Shown: in pieces, positions 7,862-16,785 of the stretch
How positions within the stretch are numbered: position 1 is the first letter of the stretch
How the letters are laid out: each line of letters begins with the position of its first letter
Assembly: GCF_900460215.1 (NCBI RefSeq)
Contig: NZ_UHIA01000003.1
Span: 627,501 to 691,500, forward strand
Direction of reading: 5' to 3'
DNA from: Suttonella indologenes
Lineage (GTDB): Bacteria; Pseudomonadota; Gammaproteobacteria; Cardiobacteriales; Cardiobacteriaceae
Length of the DNA: 64,000 bases
Notes under the pieces: model-generated
What the model saw: the letters and a program-made list of their open reading frames with translations, nothing else
Databases searched by the model: none
What the model was told of the DNA's origin: nothing
Program-made: the position numbers and the translations under genes

Positions 7862-8761
7862 ATGGATATTCTCGATCAACTAATTCAGCTGGCACAGATT
7901 CGCGGTCAAGCGGATATTCATTGCCGTCTGCAAGGGGACTGGTCGATTCCGCATGAGCAAAAGCAGGGGCAGGCCAATATGCACATCATCAGCCGCGGCA
8001 GCGGCTGGCTGAATATCGCAGGAGAAAAAGAAGCCCGTGCGATTAAGCAGGGCGATATTCTGTTCTTTCCGCAAGCGCATACGCACCGCTTGAGCAGCAG
8101 CGATAAATCCCTGCATCGACAGGAAAAAATACACAGCCGCAAGCAAGGCGTATTTACCCTGAACTACTGCGGCGATTATGCACAAGCCGATATGGAGTTT
8201 TTCTGCGCCGTTTTTCATTATGAAGCGAATGCGGCGCTTTTCCGCGCTCTGCCGCAGATGATTGCCATCAATGTCGAGCATCCCGCCCTGCAAACCTTAA
8301 GCCGACTGTTGAAAAATGAAGCCGATAAGTATGACGAGGGCGCCGCATCGCTGATTCACGCCTTATCTTCGGCATTATTCATCATGATTATCCGCGCCTA
8401 TCTTGCCGACTCGCCCGCATTGCCCGAGGGTATTATCAAAGCCGGACGGGAACCGCGCCTACAGCCTTTAATCCACGCGATTATGCACAATCCCGAACAA
8501 GATTGGACGATTGAAAAACTCTGCGAATTAGGGCATCTCTCCAGAGCGCAATTGATGCGCCTGTTCAAGCAGCATCTCAATATCAGCCCCTATGCCTTTA
8601 TCTTGCAAACCCGTTTGCAAAAAGCCGCTCATTTGCTCAAAAACAGCCAAGACAGCATTTTAAACATCGCCCTGCTTTCAGGCTTTAACAGCGAAACCAA
8701 TTTCGGCAAAGCCTTTAAAAATTACTACGGCATCAGCGCCGGCGATTACCGCAAACAATAA
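7862..8761 (+). CDS. AraC family regulator with N-terminal cupin
   Basis: A 299-residue regulator. The N-terminal AraC_N/cupin_6-type sensor spans about 1-180 (RGSGWLNI, GDILFFPQAHTHRL). The C-terminal pair of helix-turn-helix motifs (200-299) has LCELGHLSRAQLMRLFKQHL and ends in IALLSGFNSETNFGKAFKNYYG. Cupin_6 AraC proteins often control a divergent oxidoreductase or AhpD-like gene, and exactly such a gene lies divergent at 7432-7770. That regulatory link is inference. It ends 5 bp from the convergent metR stop. Confidence 0.88.
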   Translation: MDILDQLIQLAQIRGQADIHCRLQGDWSIPHEQKQGQANMHIISRGSGWLNIAGEKEARAIKQGDILFFPQAHTHRLSSSDKSLHRQEKIHSRKQGVFTLNYCGDYAQADMEFFCAVFHYEANAALFRALPQMIAINVEHPALQTLSRLLKNEADKYDEGAASLIHALSSALFIMIIRAYLADSPALPEGIIKAGREPRLQPLIHAIMHNPEQDWTIEKLCELGHLSRAQLMRLFKQHLNISPYAFILQTRLQKAAHLLKNSQDSILNIALLSGFNSETNFGKAFKNYYGISAGDYRKQ

Positions 8762-8766
8762 AAGCT

Positions 8767-9654
8767 TCAGGCATTATCATGCGCCACGCATTGCGCGATA
8801 AAGCCCTTGATGTAATCAATCTCGGCGTCATTTTCGCGAATGCCCAAATAGATATGCTTATGAATGCCGGCGCCGATGGATTTGCTGACCAGCGGCAAAT
8901 GCGCAAACTGGTTTTCCAAAAGCCAACCCGGCAAGGCGGTAATGCCGCGGTTTGCCGCCACCATTTCCAGCAGAATTTCCGTGGTTTCCACGCGCTTATG
9001 CAGGGCGACGTTTTGCTTGGCGGGCAGAAGAAACTGCTGAAAAATATCCAGTCTTTCCGTCGGCACGGGATAAGTGAATAAGGTTTCATTGCTCAAATCC
9101 GTCGCTTCAATCGCCGTTTTTGCCGCCAAAGGATGCGAGGCGTGCATGGCGAGCTTGAGTTCGTAAGGAAAAGCCGGCGTGAAAATCAATCCTTCGCGGA
9201 ACACGGGATCAGGGGTAATCAGCACGTCAACCTCATAAGCAAACAGCGCGGCAATGCCTTTGAATTGAAATTGCTGATGCACATCTAAATCCACATCCGG
9301 CCATTGTTCAAGATAGGGACGCACATTGCGCAACAGCCATTGATAACAAGGATGGCATTCCATGCCGATGCGCAGACTGCCGCGCAGCCCTTGGGCAAAG
9401 CGGCGTAATTCCGTCTCGCCGCGCTCGAATTGCGGCAAGAGCCGCAGCGCCATTTGATAGAGATAGTCCCCTGCACGGGTCAGACGCACCCGTCTGCCGT
9501 CTTTTTCCCAAATCGGCGTACCTAATATATCTTCCAGTTTTTTGATGGTATGGCTTAGGGCAGGTTGCGTAAGATGCAGGGCATCGGCGGCATTGGTCAG
9601 GGTGCCGGTTTCCATGACGGCGGCGATAATGGCAAGATGATGACGGTCGAGCAT
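8767..9654 (-). CDS. metR: MetR, LysR-type regulator of methionine synthesis
   Basis: A 295-residue LysR-type protein. The HTH is in residues 1-60 (TNAADALHLTQPALSHTIKKLE). The effector domain has GMECHPCYQWLLR near 110, the MetR hallmark, and VDVLITPDPV. MetR activates metE/metH with homocysteine as coinducer. The ATG at 9654 is preceded by AGGAG; the longer frame starts with TTG one codon earlier. It is divergent from purF across an 82-bp gap whose -10 region is palindromic. A hairpin with a T run lies immediately before its ribosome site. Confidence 0.88.
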   Translation of the reverse strand: MLDRHHLAIIAAVMETGTLTNAADALHLTQPALSHTIKKLEDILGTPIWEKDGRRVRLTRAGDYLYQMALRLLPQFERGETELRRFAQGLRGSLRIGMECHPCYQWLLRNVRPYLEQWPDVDLDVHQQFQFKGIAALFAYEVDVLITPDPVFREGLIFTPAFPYELKLAMHASHPLAAKTAIEATDLSNETLFTYPVPTERLDIFQQFLLPAKQNVALHKRVETTEILLEMVAANRGITALPGWLLENQFAHLPLVSKSIGAGIHKHIYLGIRENDAEIDYIKGFIAQCVAHDNA

Positions 9655-9667
9655 CAAAACTCCTCAT

Positions 9668-9689
9668 AAAAAAGCCTGTTTAGGCAGGC
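9668..9689 (-). terminator. Terminator-like hairpin directly upstream of metR
   Basis: On the minus strand GCCTG-CCTAAA-CAGGC is followed by TTTTTT, ending 9 bases before the AGGAG of metR. Any metR transcript starting in the divergent promoter region must cross it. It could be an attenuator, or a bidirectional insulator against purF antisense transcription. Confidence 0.5.
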
Positions 9690-9707
9690 AATGCTTTGCA
9701 TTATAAT
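9679..9707 (+). promoter_or_regulatory. Promoter region of purF (shared, divergent with metR)
   Basis: A perfect TATAAT at 9702-9707 lies inside the palindrome ATTATAAT, so it can serve as a -10 on both strands. The -35 at 17 bp (TTTAGG) is weak and lies within the hairpin loop. I saw no PurR box that I would defend. Confidence 0.45.
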
Positions 9708-9736
9708 GCCTTCCTTTTTACGGCGAGAGAAAAACC

Positions 9737-11254
9737 ATGTGTGCGATTGTTGGTATTGTTGGAAAAAACCCTGTCAATCAGGTCTTATATGATGCGCTGA
9801 TTATGCTGCAGCATCGCGGTCAAGACGCAGCGGGCATTGTCACAAGCGACAATGGCCGCTTTTTTATGCGCAAGTCTAACGGTTTGGTGGCGGATGTTTT
9901 CGGCGAAAAACATATGCGCCGCCTTATCGGCAATATCGGCATCGCCCATGTGCGTTACCCCACCGCCGGCAGTGCCAGCAGCGCCGAAGCCCAGCCGATG
10001 TACGCCAATTCCCCCTACGGCATCGCCCTCGCCCATAACGGCAATCTGACCAATACCTCCGATCTCATCGCCGATATTTTCCGCAGTGATTTGCGCCATA
10101 TCAATACGCGCTCGGATACGGAAGTCCTGCTCAACATCTTTGCCCACGAACTCGCCCATGAAGCACATATTCCGCCCACGCCCGAGCAAATCTTTGCCGC
10201 TGTTGCCCGCACGCACCGCCGCGTACGCGGTGCTTATGCGGTGGTCGCCCTGATTAGCGGCTACGGTTTGGTAGCCTTTCGCGACCCCTTCGCCATTCGT
10301 CCGCTGATTTACGGCAAACGCGAAAGCGAGGGCGGTACGGAATACATGGTCGCCAGCGAATCGGTGGCAATGGAAGCGCAAGGCTTTGAAATTATCCGCG
10401 ACGTCGAACCCGGCGAAGCTTTAATCATCAGCGAAAACGGCGAACTGTTCAGCCGCCAATGCGCGGACAATCCCGAGCGCGTGCCCTGCATTTTCGAATA
10501 TGTCTATTTCGCCCGTCCCGATTCCACCATCGACGGCATCAACGTCTATAAAGCGCGGCTGCGCATGGGCGAAAAACTCGCCGAACGCATCAAAAGCGAA
10601 TGGCCGGATCACGATATCGACGTCGTCATCCCCATTCCCGACACCAGCCGCGCCTCCGCCATCGAACTCGCCAATCAATTGGGCGTGAAATTCCGCGAAG
10701 GCTTTATGAAAAACCGCTACATCGGGCGCACCTTCATCATGCCCGGACAAACCCTGCGCAAAAAATCCGTGCGACAGAAACTCAATGCCCTGCCGTTGGA
10801 ATTCCGCCGTAAAAACGTGCTCTTGGTGGATGACTCCATCGTACGCGGCACCACCAGCGAACAAATCGTGCAAATGGCGCGCGAAGCCGGTGCCAACAAA
10901 GTCTATTTCGCCAGCGCCGCGCCGCCTGTGCGCTATCCGAATGTGTACGGCATCGACATGCCCACCCATGAAGAACTGATCGCCCATCAACGCGAGCCTG
11001 AAGAAATCGCCGAACTCATCGGCGCGGACAAAGTCATCTACCAAAGCCTGCCCGATTTGATAGACGCCTGCTTATCCACCAAACACCGCCTTGCCGAACG
11101 CTTCGACTGCTCCGTCTTTGACGGCAAATACATCACCGGCGACATTGACGAGCGCTACTTCGCCCGTCTTGCCGCCGAACGCGCCGACAGCCGCAGCGCC
11201 CGCCACAGCCCCATCGGACAAACACCGATCGATTTAATGAATGCCAATGACTAA
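9737..11254 (+). CDS. purF: Amidophosphoribosyltransferase
   Basis: PurF makes 5-phosphoribosylamine from PRPP and glutamine, the committed step of purine synthesis. The 505-residue protein starts MCAIVGIVG, so Cys2 becomes the N-terminal nucleophile of the glutaminase domain. LQHRGQDAAGI and RYPTAGS follow. The phosphoribosyltransferase half has the PRPP loop VLLVDDSIVRGTTS near residue 365. No iron-sulfur propeptide is present, as in the E. coli-type enzyme. rsmJ overlaps its last codons, so the two are likely co-expressed. Confidence 0.97.
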   Translation: MCAIVGIVGKNPVNQVLYDALIMLQHRGQDAAGIVTSDNGRFFMRKSNGLVADVFGEKHMRRLIGNIGIAHVRYPTAGSASSAEAQPMYANSPYGIALAHNGNLTNTSDLIADIFRSDLRHINTRSDTEVLLNIFAHELAHEAHIPPTPEQIFAAVARTHRRVRGAYAVVALISGYGLVAFRDPFAIRPLIYGKRESEGGTEYMVASESVAMEAQGFEIIRDVEPGEALIISENGELFSRQCADNPERVPCIFEYVYFARPDSTIDGINVYKARLRMGEKLAERIKSEWPDHDIDVVIPIPDTSRASAIELANQLGVKFREGFMKNRYIGRTFIMPGQTLRKKSVRQKLNALPLEFRRKNVLLVDDSIVRGTTSEQIVQMAREAGANKVYFASAAPPVRYPNVYGIDMPTHEELIAHQREPEEIAELIGADKVIYQSLPDLIDACLSTKHRLAERFDCSVFDGKYITGDIDERYFARLAAERADSRSARHSPIGQTPIDLMNAND

Positions 11255-11969
11255 AGCCCTTGCCCTCGACTCCTATCCGCCCGCTGCCGAAGAAAAGGCA
11301 TGGCAAATCCTCGAGCAGATGCCGGCACAAGACTTCTATCTGGCGCAAAATCCGCAAGGACTCTGGCAACTCTGCCGCGAGGGCATCAAGCCCCTGCATA
11401 TCGACTTTTCCGGCGCACATTACCGTCATCGCGGCGGCACGGAATACCTGCCCAAAGCCTTTAAAGGCATGGCGGGCGGCAGCATCATCGACGCCACCGC
11501 CGGTTGGGGGCGCGATGCTTGGCTGCTCGCCTATCGCGGCTTTCGGCTTACTCTCTGCGAACGCAACCCCTATCTCTATATACTGTTAAAACAAGCCGTC
11601 GAACAAGCCCGAGAACTGCCGCTGACCGCCGCTGTCGCCGCCAGAATAGAAATTGTTCACCACGACAGCCGCGATTTTCTCACCGCCAGCGGCGCACAGG
11701 CCGACGCCATCTACCTCGATCCCATGTATCCGCAGCGGCAAAAATCCGCCAAAGTCAAAAAAGACATGCAAATCCTGCACGCCCTCTTAGGCGCGGATGC
11801 CGGGGAACAAAGCGATAACGCGCAATTATTAGATAGCGCACTCAATAGCGGCTGCCCGCGCATTGTCGTCAAACGTCCGCACAGCGCCGAACATTTGGGC
11901 GGCATCGCACCGCATCACAGCATTGCAGCACCCAATACGCGCTTTGATATTTATCTAAGCCGAATATAG
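11241..11969 (+). CDS. rsmJ: 16S rRNA (guanine1516-N2)-methyltransferase
   Basis: A 242-residue SAM-dependent methyltransferase of the RsmJ family. It has IDFSGAHYRHR before the SAM motif DATAGWGRDAWLLA, then DPMYPQRQKSAKVKKDM with the catalytic DPMY motif, and VVKRP near the C terminus. It modifies the small-subunit rRNA in the cytoplasm. The start overlaps the end of purF; ATG codons at 11241 and 11247 are both possible, and neither has a strong ribosome site, which suggests coupling to purF translation. A weak hairpin (11956-11974) overlaps its stop codon. Confidence 0.9.
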   Translation: MPMTKALALDSYPPAAEEKAWQILEQMPAQDFYLAQNPQGLWQLCREGIKPLHIDFSGAHYRHRGGTEYLPKAFKGMAGGSIIDATAGWGRDAWLLAYRGFRLTLCERNPYLYILLKQAVEQARELPLTAAVAARIEIVHHDSRDFLTASGAQADAIYLDPMYPQRQKSAKVKKDMQILHALLGADAGEQSDNAQLLDSALNSGCPRIVVKRPHSAEHLGGIAPHHSIAAPNTRFDIYLSRI

Positions 11970-11990
11970 GCTTAAATTGTTAATACTTGC

Positions 11991-12019
11991 TTGTCAAAAT
12001 AAGGCAAAACCCCTATAGT
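11991..12019 (+). promoter_or_regulatory. Promoter of pgm
   Basis: TTGTCA (11991-11996), a 17-bp spacer and TATAGT (12014-12019). The predicted start site is about 25 bases before the ATG at 12049, which is one reason I prefer that start for pgm. Confidence 0.65.
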
Positions 12020-12048
12020 CAGCAGTTCATTCAATCATGGGAATTATC

Positions 12049-13665
12049 ATGCCGCATATTATCCAAGCCTTTGATACTTTTACGGATCAGCGACCCGGTA
12101 CTTCAGGGCTGCGCAAGCCCGTCAGTCATTTTCGTCAGCCGCATTACACCCAAAGTTTCATCCAAGCCATTTTCACGACGCTTGGCGCAAACGGCAAAAC
12201 CATCGTCATCGGCGGCGACGGACGTTTTTATAATCAGGAAGCGATTGAAATTCTAATTAAAATGGCGGTAGCGCAAAACGTTAAACGCCTGATTATCGGC
12301 GAAAACGGATTGCTTTCTACGCCTGCGGCATCGCATGTCATCCGTCATTATCAAGCCGATTACGGCATCATTCTTTCCGCCAGCCATAATCCGGGCGGCG
12401 AAAACGGCGATTTCGGAATTAAATTCAATCTGCAGGCGGGGCAGCCGGCACCTGAAAGCGTGACCGAGCGTGTATTTGAAAACAGCAAAATCCTCAAAGA
12501 ATATGTGATTGCCGATATTGCCGTGCCGGCTTTGCAGCAGGGCAGCTATGTTTTAGGCGAGACGCAAATAGATGTGATCAGCAGTACGGCGGATTATGCC
12601 GATTTGATGGAAAGTCTTTTCGATTTTCCCAAAATCAAAGTCTATTTGGCGGCAAAACCGTTGGTTTTTGATGCCATGCATGCCGCCACAGGTCCGTATG
12701 CGCAGGAGATTTTCGCCAAGCGTTTAGGTTTGCCGGAAAAATATCTGATTAATACGACACCCAGTCCCGATTTCGGCGGCGGACACCCTGACCCGCAGCC
12801 CTCGCATGCACAGAATTTGCAGGCGGCGATGGCGCAGTTTCCCGAAGCAGTCATGGGCGCGGCGAGTGACGGCGACGGCGACCGCAATTTAATCATGGGG
12901 CGCAAGCAGATAGTCAATCCCTGCGACAGTCTGGCAATTATTGCCGCCCTGCATGAACATATTCCCTGCTTAGAAAAATTAAATGGTATCGGTCGAACCA
13001 TGCCGACCAGTCGCGCGGCAAATGCGGTGGCTCAAGCCAAAGGCATGCGTTGCTTTGAAACCCCTACCGGCTGGAAATTCTTTGCCAATTTGCTCGATGC
13101 CGACAAAATCCAATTATGCGGCGAAGAGAGTTTCGGCACCGGCGGCAATCATGTGCGCGAGAAAGACGGCTTATGGACGGTCTTATGTTGGCTGAGTCTA
13201 TTGGCGGCTACCGAACAAAGTCCCGATGAAATTCTGCAAGCCCATTGGCAGATTTACGGACGCCATCATTTCAACCGCTTTGACTACAGCGAATTGGATA
13301 AAGAAGCCGCCGAAGCGATGCTGGCGGACTTTGCTGCTGCGCTGAAAAAACGCATTGGCGAGAGTTTGCAAGGCTTGGTGCTGACCCATGTCGGACAATT
13401 TGATTATACCGACCCGACCAATGGCGAAATCAGCAAAAACCAAGGTTTGCAGATTCAATGCGGCGACCGCGCTCGCATTATCTGCCGCCTCTCTGGCACC
13501 GACACCCGCGGCGCTACTCTGCGCATCTACTGCGAATATTGGCAGATGCCGGGCGAAAGTCAGGCGGCATTAGCCGGCACGACACACAGCCTTGCCGCAA
13601 TGGCACAGAATTTAATGGATTTGCAAGGCCGCTTCGGCCGCAGCCAACCCAATAACATAGCTTAG
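12049..13665 (+). CDS. pgm: Phosphoglucomutase (PGM1-like)
   Basis: Interconverts glucose 1-phosphate and glucose 6-phosphate. The roughly 538-residue protein has GTSGLRKPV at the N terminus, the phosphoserine loop SASHNPGGENGDFG near 110, the metal-binding DGDGDRN near 280 and the sugar loop GEESFGTG near 365. The sequence style (VIGGDGRFYNQEA, NGLLSTPAASHVIR) resembles the eukaryote-like PGM1 group. The frame also opens at an ATG at 12037, but that lies only about 11 bases after the predicted transcription start; the ATG at 12049 has GGGA upstream. pgi follows 8 bp downstream, so the two form a sugar-phosphate operon. Confidence 0.93.
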   Translation: MPHIIQAFDTFTDQRPGTSGLRKPVSHFRQPHYTQSFIQAIFTTLGANGKTIVIGGDGRFYNQEAIEILIKMAVAQNVKRLIIGENGLLSTPAASHVIRHYQADYGIILSASHNPGGENGDFGIKFNLQAGQPAPESVTERVFENSKILKEYVIADIAVPALQQGSYVLGETQIDVISSTADYADLMESLFDFPKIKVYLAAKPLVFDAMHAATGPYAQEIFAKRLGLPEKYLINTTPSPDFGGGHPDPQPSHAQNLQAAMAQFPEAVMGAASDGDGDRNLIMGRKQIVNPCDSLAIIAALHEHIPCLEKLNGIGRTMPTSRAANAVAQAKGMRCFETPTGWKFFANLLDADKIQLCGEESFGTGGNHVREKDGLWTVLCWLSLLAATEQSPDEILQAHWQIYGRHHFNRFDYSELDKEAAEAMLADFAAALKKRIGESLQGLVLTHVGQFDYTDPTNGEISKNQGLQIQCGDRARIICRLSGTDTRGATLRIYCEYWQMPGESQAALAGTTHSLAAMAQNLMDLQGRFGRSQPNNIA

Positions 13666-13673
13666 GAGCACAT

Positions 13674-15254
13674 ATGAGCCATATTGATGAAAAATTACGC
13701 GACCATGCCGCGCAAATTAGTCAAAAAACCTTAGTCGAACTCTTTGCCGAGGAGCCGCAGCGCGTGCAAGCCGCTACTTTTCAAGTGGCGGGCATCTATG
13801 CAGATTTATCGAAAAACCACATCAATACGCAAACCGGCGAATTGTGGACGCAATGGGCGGCGCAAGCCGGCGTGGCGGAAGGCATTGCGGCGGTCGTGCG
13901 CGGCGACAACGTCAATAAGGGCGAACACCGTCCCGCCCTGCATCATGCCCTGCGCGCGCCGGCGGAAGGAGAATTTGTCGTCAATGGTATTGATGTGAAC
14001 ATTGAAATCCGCGCCGCACGCCGCCGCATGCAAGACTTTGCCGAACGCATTCGCGGCGGCACATGGAAGGGTTATCGTGATGAAGCGATTAGCGATGTGG
14101 TGCATATCGGCATCGGCGGCTCGGAGCTTGGCCCGCGTCTCTTATGCGAAGCCTTTGCCCATGAAGCGGACGGCCCGAAAATTCATTTCCTTGCCACGCC
14201 GGATCCCGTGCAATTGCAACATCTGATGCACACGCTCAATCCTGCCACTACTTTGCTGATTGTCGCTTCAAAAAGTTTCGGCACGGAAGAAACTCTTGCC
14301 AATGCCGATATTTTGCGCACATGGCTGCGTCAGCACGGCGGCGAGGCGGCGGATAATCAAATGCTCGCCATCTCCGCCAATGTAGATAAAGCCGCCGCCT
14401 TCGGTATTGCCGAAGAACGCGTCTTGCCTTTCTGGGATTGGGTCGGCGGGCGTTTCTCTCTATGGTCTGCCATTGCGCTGCCCTTTATCCTGCAAAACGG
14501 CTATGCCGCCTATGAAAAACTCTTGGCGGGCGCGCATGAAATGGACAAGCATTTCCAAACGGCGGCGATTGCGCAAAACCTACCGGCGCAACTCGCGCTC
14601 TTGGACGCTTGGTATAACCACTATTTCGGCATTAACAACCGCGCCTTGATTTTATACGCGCACAGCCTCGCCGCCTTTCCGCAATATTTGCAGCAATTGG
14701 ATATGGAAAGCCTCGGCAAACGCGCTAACCGCGCCGGCAAACCTTTGGACAAACCCAGCGGCTTAATTATTTGGGGCGGCACCGGCACCGAATCGCAACA
14801 CGCCTTCTTTCAATTGATTCATCAGGGACAGCGCCGCATTCCGCTAGATTTCATTACCGTGAAAAAAGCACCGCAGGGCTTGGAAAAAGCCGCGCACATT
14901 GTGCACGGACATTGCTTGGCACAAGCCGAAGCACTGATGCGCGGACGCGATGAAAGCGATTTACAAGAGATTCCCGAAGCCGAACGCTATCAACGCACTT
15001 CTCCGGGCAACCGTCCGAGCTCGACATTGATTCTTGATGAATTAAGTCCGCAATGTTTGGGCGCGCTGATTGCCTTGTACGAACACAAAACCACCGTTTT
15101 GGGCATTTTGTATGATGTGAATGCCTACGACCAATGGGGCGTGGAATTGGGCAAAATTCTGGCAAAAGGCACCGAAGCCAGCTTGGCGGGCGAAATCGGC
15201 GCGCATCATGATGCTTCCACCGCCGCATTGCTCAAGCATCTTAAATCTTCCTAA
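13674..15254 (+). CDS. pgi: Glucose-6-phosphate isomerase
   Basis: A 526-residue PGI converting glucose 6-phosphate and fructose 6-phosphate. Signatures present are GGSELGPRLL near 145, SKSFGTEETLAN near 200, LDMESLGKR near 343 and GGTGTESQHAFFQLIHQG near 365. The C-terminal lysine motif is YDQWGVELGK. The start has a good ribosome site (TAGGAGCACAT) 8 bp after pgm. A strong hairpin ends the operon. The protein is full length and marks the left border of the accessory island. Confidence 0.97.
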   Translation: MSHIDEKLRDHAAQISQKTLVELFAEEPQRVQAATFQVAGIYADLSKNHINTQTGELWTQWAAQAGVAEGIAAVVRGDNVNKGEHRPALHHALRAPAEGEFVVNGIDVNIEIRAARRRMQDFAERIRGGTWKGYRDEAISDVVHIGIGGSELGPRLLCEAFAHEADGPKIHFLATPDPVQLQHLMHTLNPATTLLIVASKSFGTEETLANADILRTWLRQHGGEAADNQMLAISANVDKAAAFGIAEERVLPFWDWVGGRFSLWSAIALPFILQNGYAAYEKLLAGAHEMDKHFQTAAIAQNLPAQLALLDAWYNHYFGINNRALILYAHSLAAFPQYLQQLDMESLGKRANRAGKPLDKPSGLIIWGGTGTESQHAFFQLIHQGQRRIPLDFITVKKAPQGLEKAAHIVHGHCLAQAEALMRGRDESDLQEIPEAERYQRTSPGNRPSSTLILDELSPQCLGALIALYEHKTTVLGILYDVNAYDQWGVELGKILAKGTEASLAGEIGAHHDASTAALLKHLKSS

Positions 15255-15273
15255 TTTTTTATGGATTCCTAAA

Positions 15274-15306
15274 CAAAACGGCGAACACTCAGCGGTCGCC
15301 GTTTTG
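15274..15306 (+). terminator. Terminator after pgi
   Basis: A perfect 11-bp stem, CAAAACGGCGA against TCGCCGTTTTG, with an 11-base loop. The A-rich and T-rich stem ends let it work in both directions. Confidence 0.75.
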
Positions 15307-15423
15307 TTAATCGAAGCATTGCACAAACCGTCAACCGAATTTGCCGGTGATGTAGTCTTCTTACTGGTGCCGGGTCCGGCTTTCCAATCCGCCGAAACCG
15401 CCGACAAATAATAAGTGAAATTA

Positions 15424-16396
15424 TACTCACCAAACCCCAAAATAACACTTCAAACCTTCTTCGATTGTATCAAACTCTGACAAATGACTTCTAAGCCATC
15501 TTTTAATCGTTGCCCAAGTTTGCTCTATTGGGTTCAGCTCAGGTGAGTAAGGTGGTAATGGTAAGATGATATGTTCATATGGTGTATTATTGATAAGCTC
15601 TTGCAAGTGTTTCATTCTGTGAAATCTTGCATTGTCTAAGATGATTATACAAGGCTTGCCTGTTTGTTTGGTGTGATTGTTAAGACAAGGCAGTAGCATT
15701 TGTTCAAACCACGTTTCAAACAAAGCACTTGTCATTGTATTGTTGTAGATGAGTGGAGCAATCAAGTTTTTGGCTTTGTTGCCTATTTGTCCTGCCACTA
15801 AGGAGACTCGTTGATAACGTCTGCCACTGACTTTATCATAGGCTCTTTGACCTTTTAGGCTTCTTGCATGAGTACGGTGCAAGTAAGTGTCAATGCCTGT
15901 CTCATCTATATAGACAAGCTCGTAACCTTGTTTGGACGTAGCTTGTAGTTGTGTTAATTTATCTTGGAAGTCTTTGACTTTGTTTGGGTCTTGCTCGAAG
16001 TAAGTTGTGGTCTTTTTTTAAGAGTAATATTCATTGCTTTGAGTGCTTTATGGATTGCCATATCACTACACCCAAATACTTCACCAATTTCACGTAGATA
16101 TTTGTCAGGATTTGCTTCTACGTAAGCAAGAAGCTCTTTTCTGTCAAACTTTCTGGGTCTGTTGGTGGGTTTTTTACAAGACAGATTTCCTGTTTCTTTA
16201 AGTTGTCGTCTCCAACGAAACACGGTGTGTCTTGATACACCAAAAGCTTCTATAACAAGGTCAATGTTCTTGCATTTGTCATAATAAGCCAAGGCTTTTT
16301 GTCTGATTTCTAGTGAATAAGCCATTTGAAGTAGTGATTAGTGAATGGTGATGGAGATATGGAGATGGTTGGTGTTGTTTCAAGGTTTGTTAGTTA
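15424..16396 (-). mobile_element. IS630-family insertion sequence (first type)
   Basis: A 973-bp element flanked by TA on both sides (15422-15423 and 16397-16398). The imperfect terminal inverted repeats start TACTCACCAAACCCCAAAAT on the left and, read inward on the right, TAACTAACAAACCTTGAAAC. It encodes one frameshifted transposase. It differs in sequence and ends from the IS630 pair at 16786 and 30463. Confidence 0.75.
15427..16325 (-). CDS. IS630-family transposase, made by -1 frameshift
   Basis: Two overlapping frames encode one transposase. ORF A (16325-15954) starts MAYSLEIRQKALAYYDKC and holds the helix-turn-helix (SRHTVFRWRRQLKE). ORF B holds the DDE core: YIDETGID, IILDNARFH and YSPELNPIEQ supply the three acidic residues. 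A run of seven A (16019-16013 on the minus strand) ends ORF A coding with L-K-K. A -1 slip there continues as KTTTYFEQDPNK into ORF B, giving about 299 residues. Frameshifting on A runs is common in IS630 elements, so this is probably an intact transposase, not a pseudogene. Confidence 0.8.
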
Positions 16397-16683
16397 TATT
16401 TAGGGTTTATGTTGTAGTTTGCTGGTGTTTAAAAATATAACGCTAAGCTGATAATTAAAAATAACAATAAAAGTTAATTGGATGGGGCGCAACAGCGCCC
16501 AGATTAGAGCATTTGCGCTGACTTTTTAGCCAGATTAAAGGCGCTAGCTGGGCAATGCCGCGTGTTAGGCAAAACTGATATTAAGCGCGTGATTGTGGCG
16601 TATGGTTATAAAAAAGCGTCAGAATATTTTTCTGGGGTTTATTGGTTGTTTTTTAAAAAATGAGGCGGAGGCTTTATTTTATA
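16397..16683 (+). pseudogene. Inter-IS remnant with a C-terminal coding fragment
   Basis: No complete gene lies here. One plus-strand frame without a start codon reads DFLARLKALAGQCRVLGKTD, then IKRVIVAYGYKKASEYFSG, and stops at about 16663. It looks like the last 45-50 residues of a protein I do not recognise. It was probably cut when this block joined the chromosome. Confidence 0.3.
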
Positions 16684-16729
16684 AATAAGAATAATTTTTA
16701 TTTGACTCTTGTTTACTTTTGTCTATACT
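16684..16729 (+). promoter_or_regulatory. Fur-box-like operator overlapping a strong promoter, now orphaned
   Basis: AATAAGAATAATTTTTATT (16684-16702) matches 13 of 19 positions of the Fur consensus. It overlaps TTGACT (16702-16707), which is followed after 16 bp by TATACT (16724-16729). The promoter points right but meets IS630 copy 1 after 56 bases. Removing the insert 16786-31349 places it about 165 bases before the flavin operon start at 31462. Confidence 0.55.
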
Positions 16730-16785
16730 GTGCGCCAGTTTTTGCGTCGCTGGATTTTCTTTGCTTAAGATAAGGCTGTGTGATA

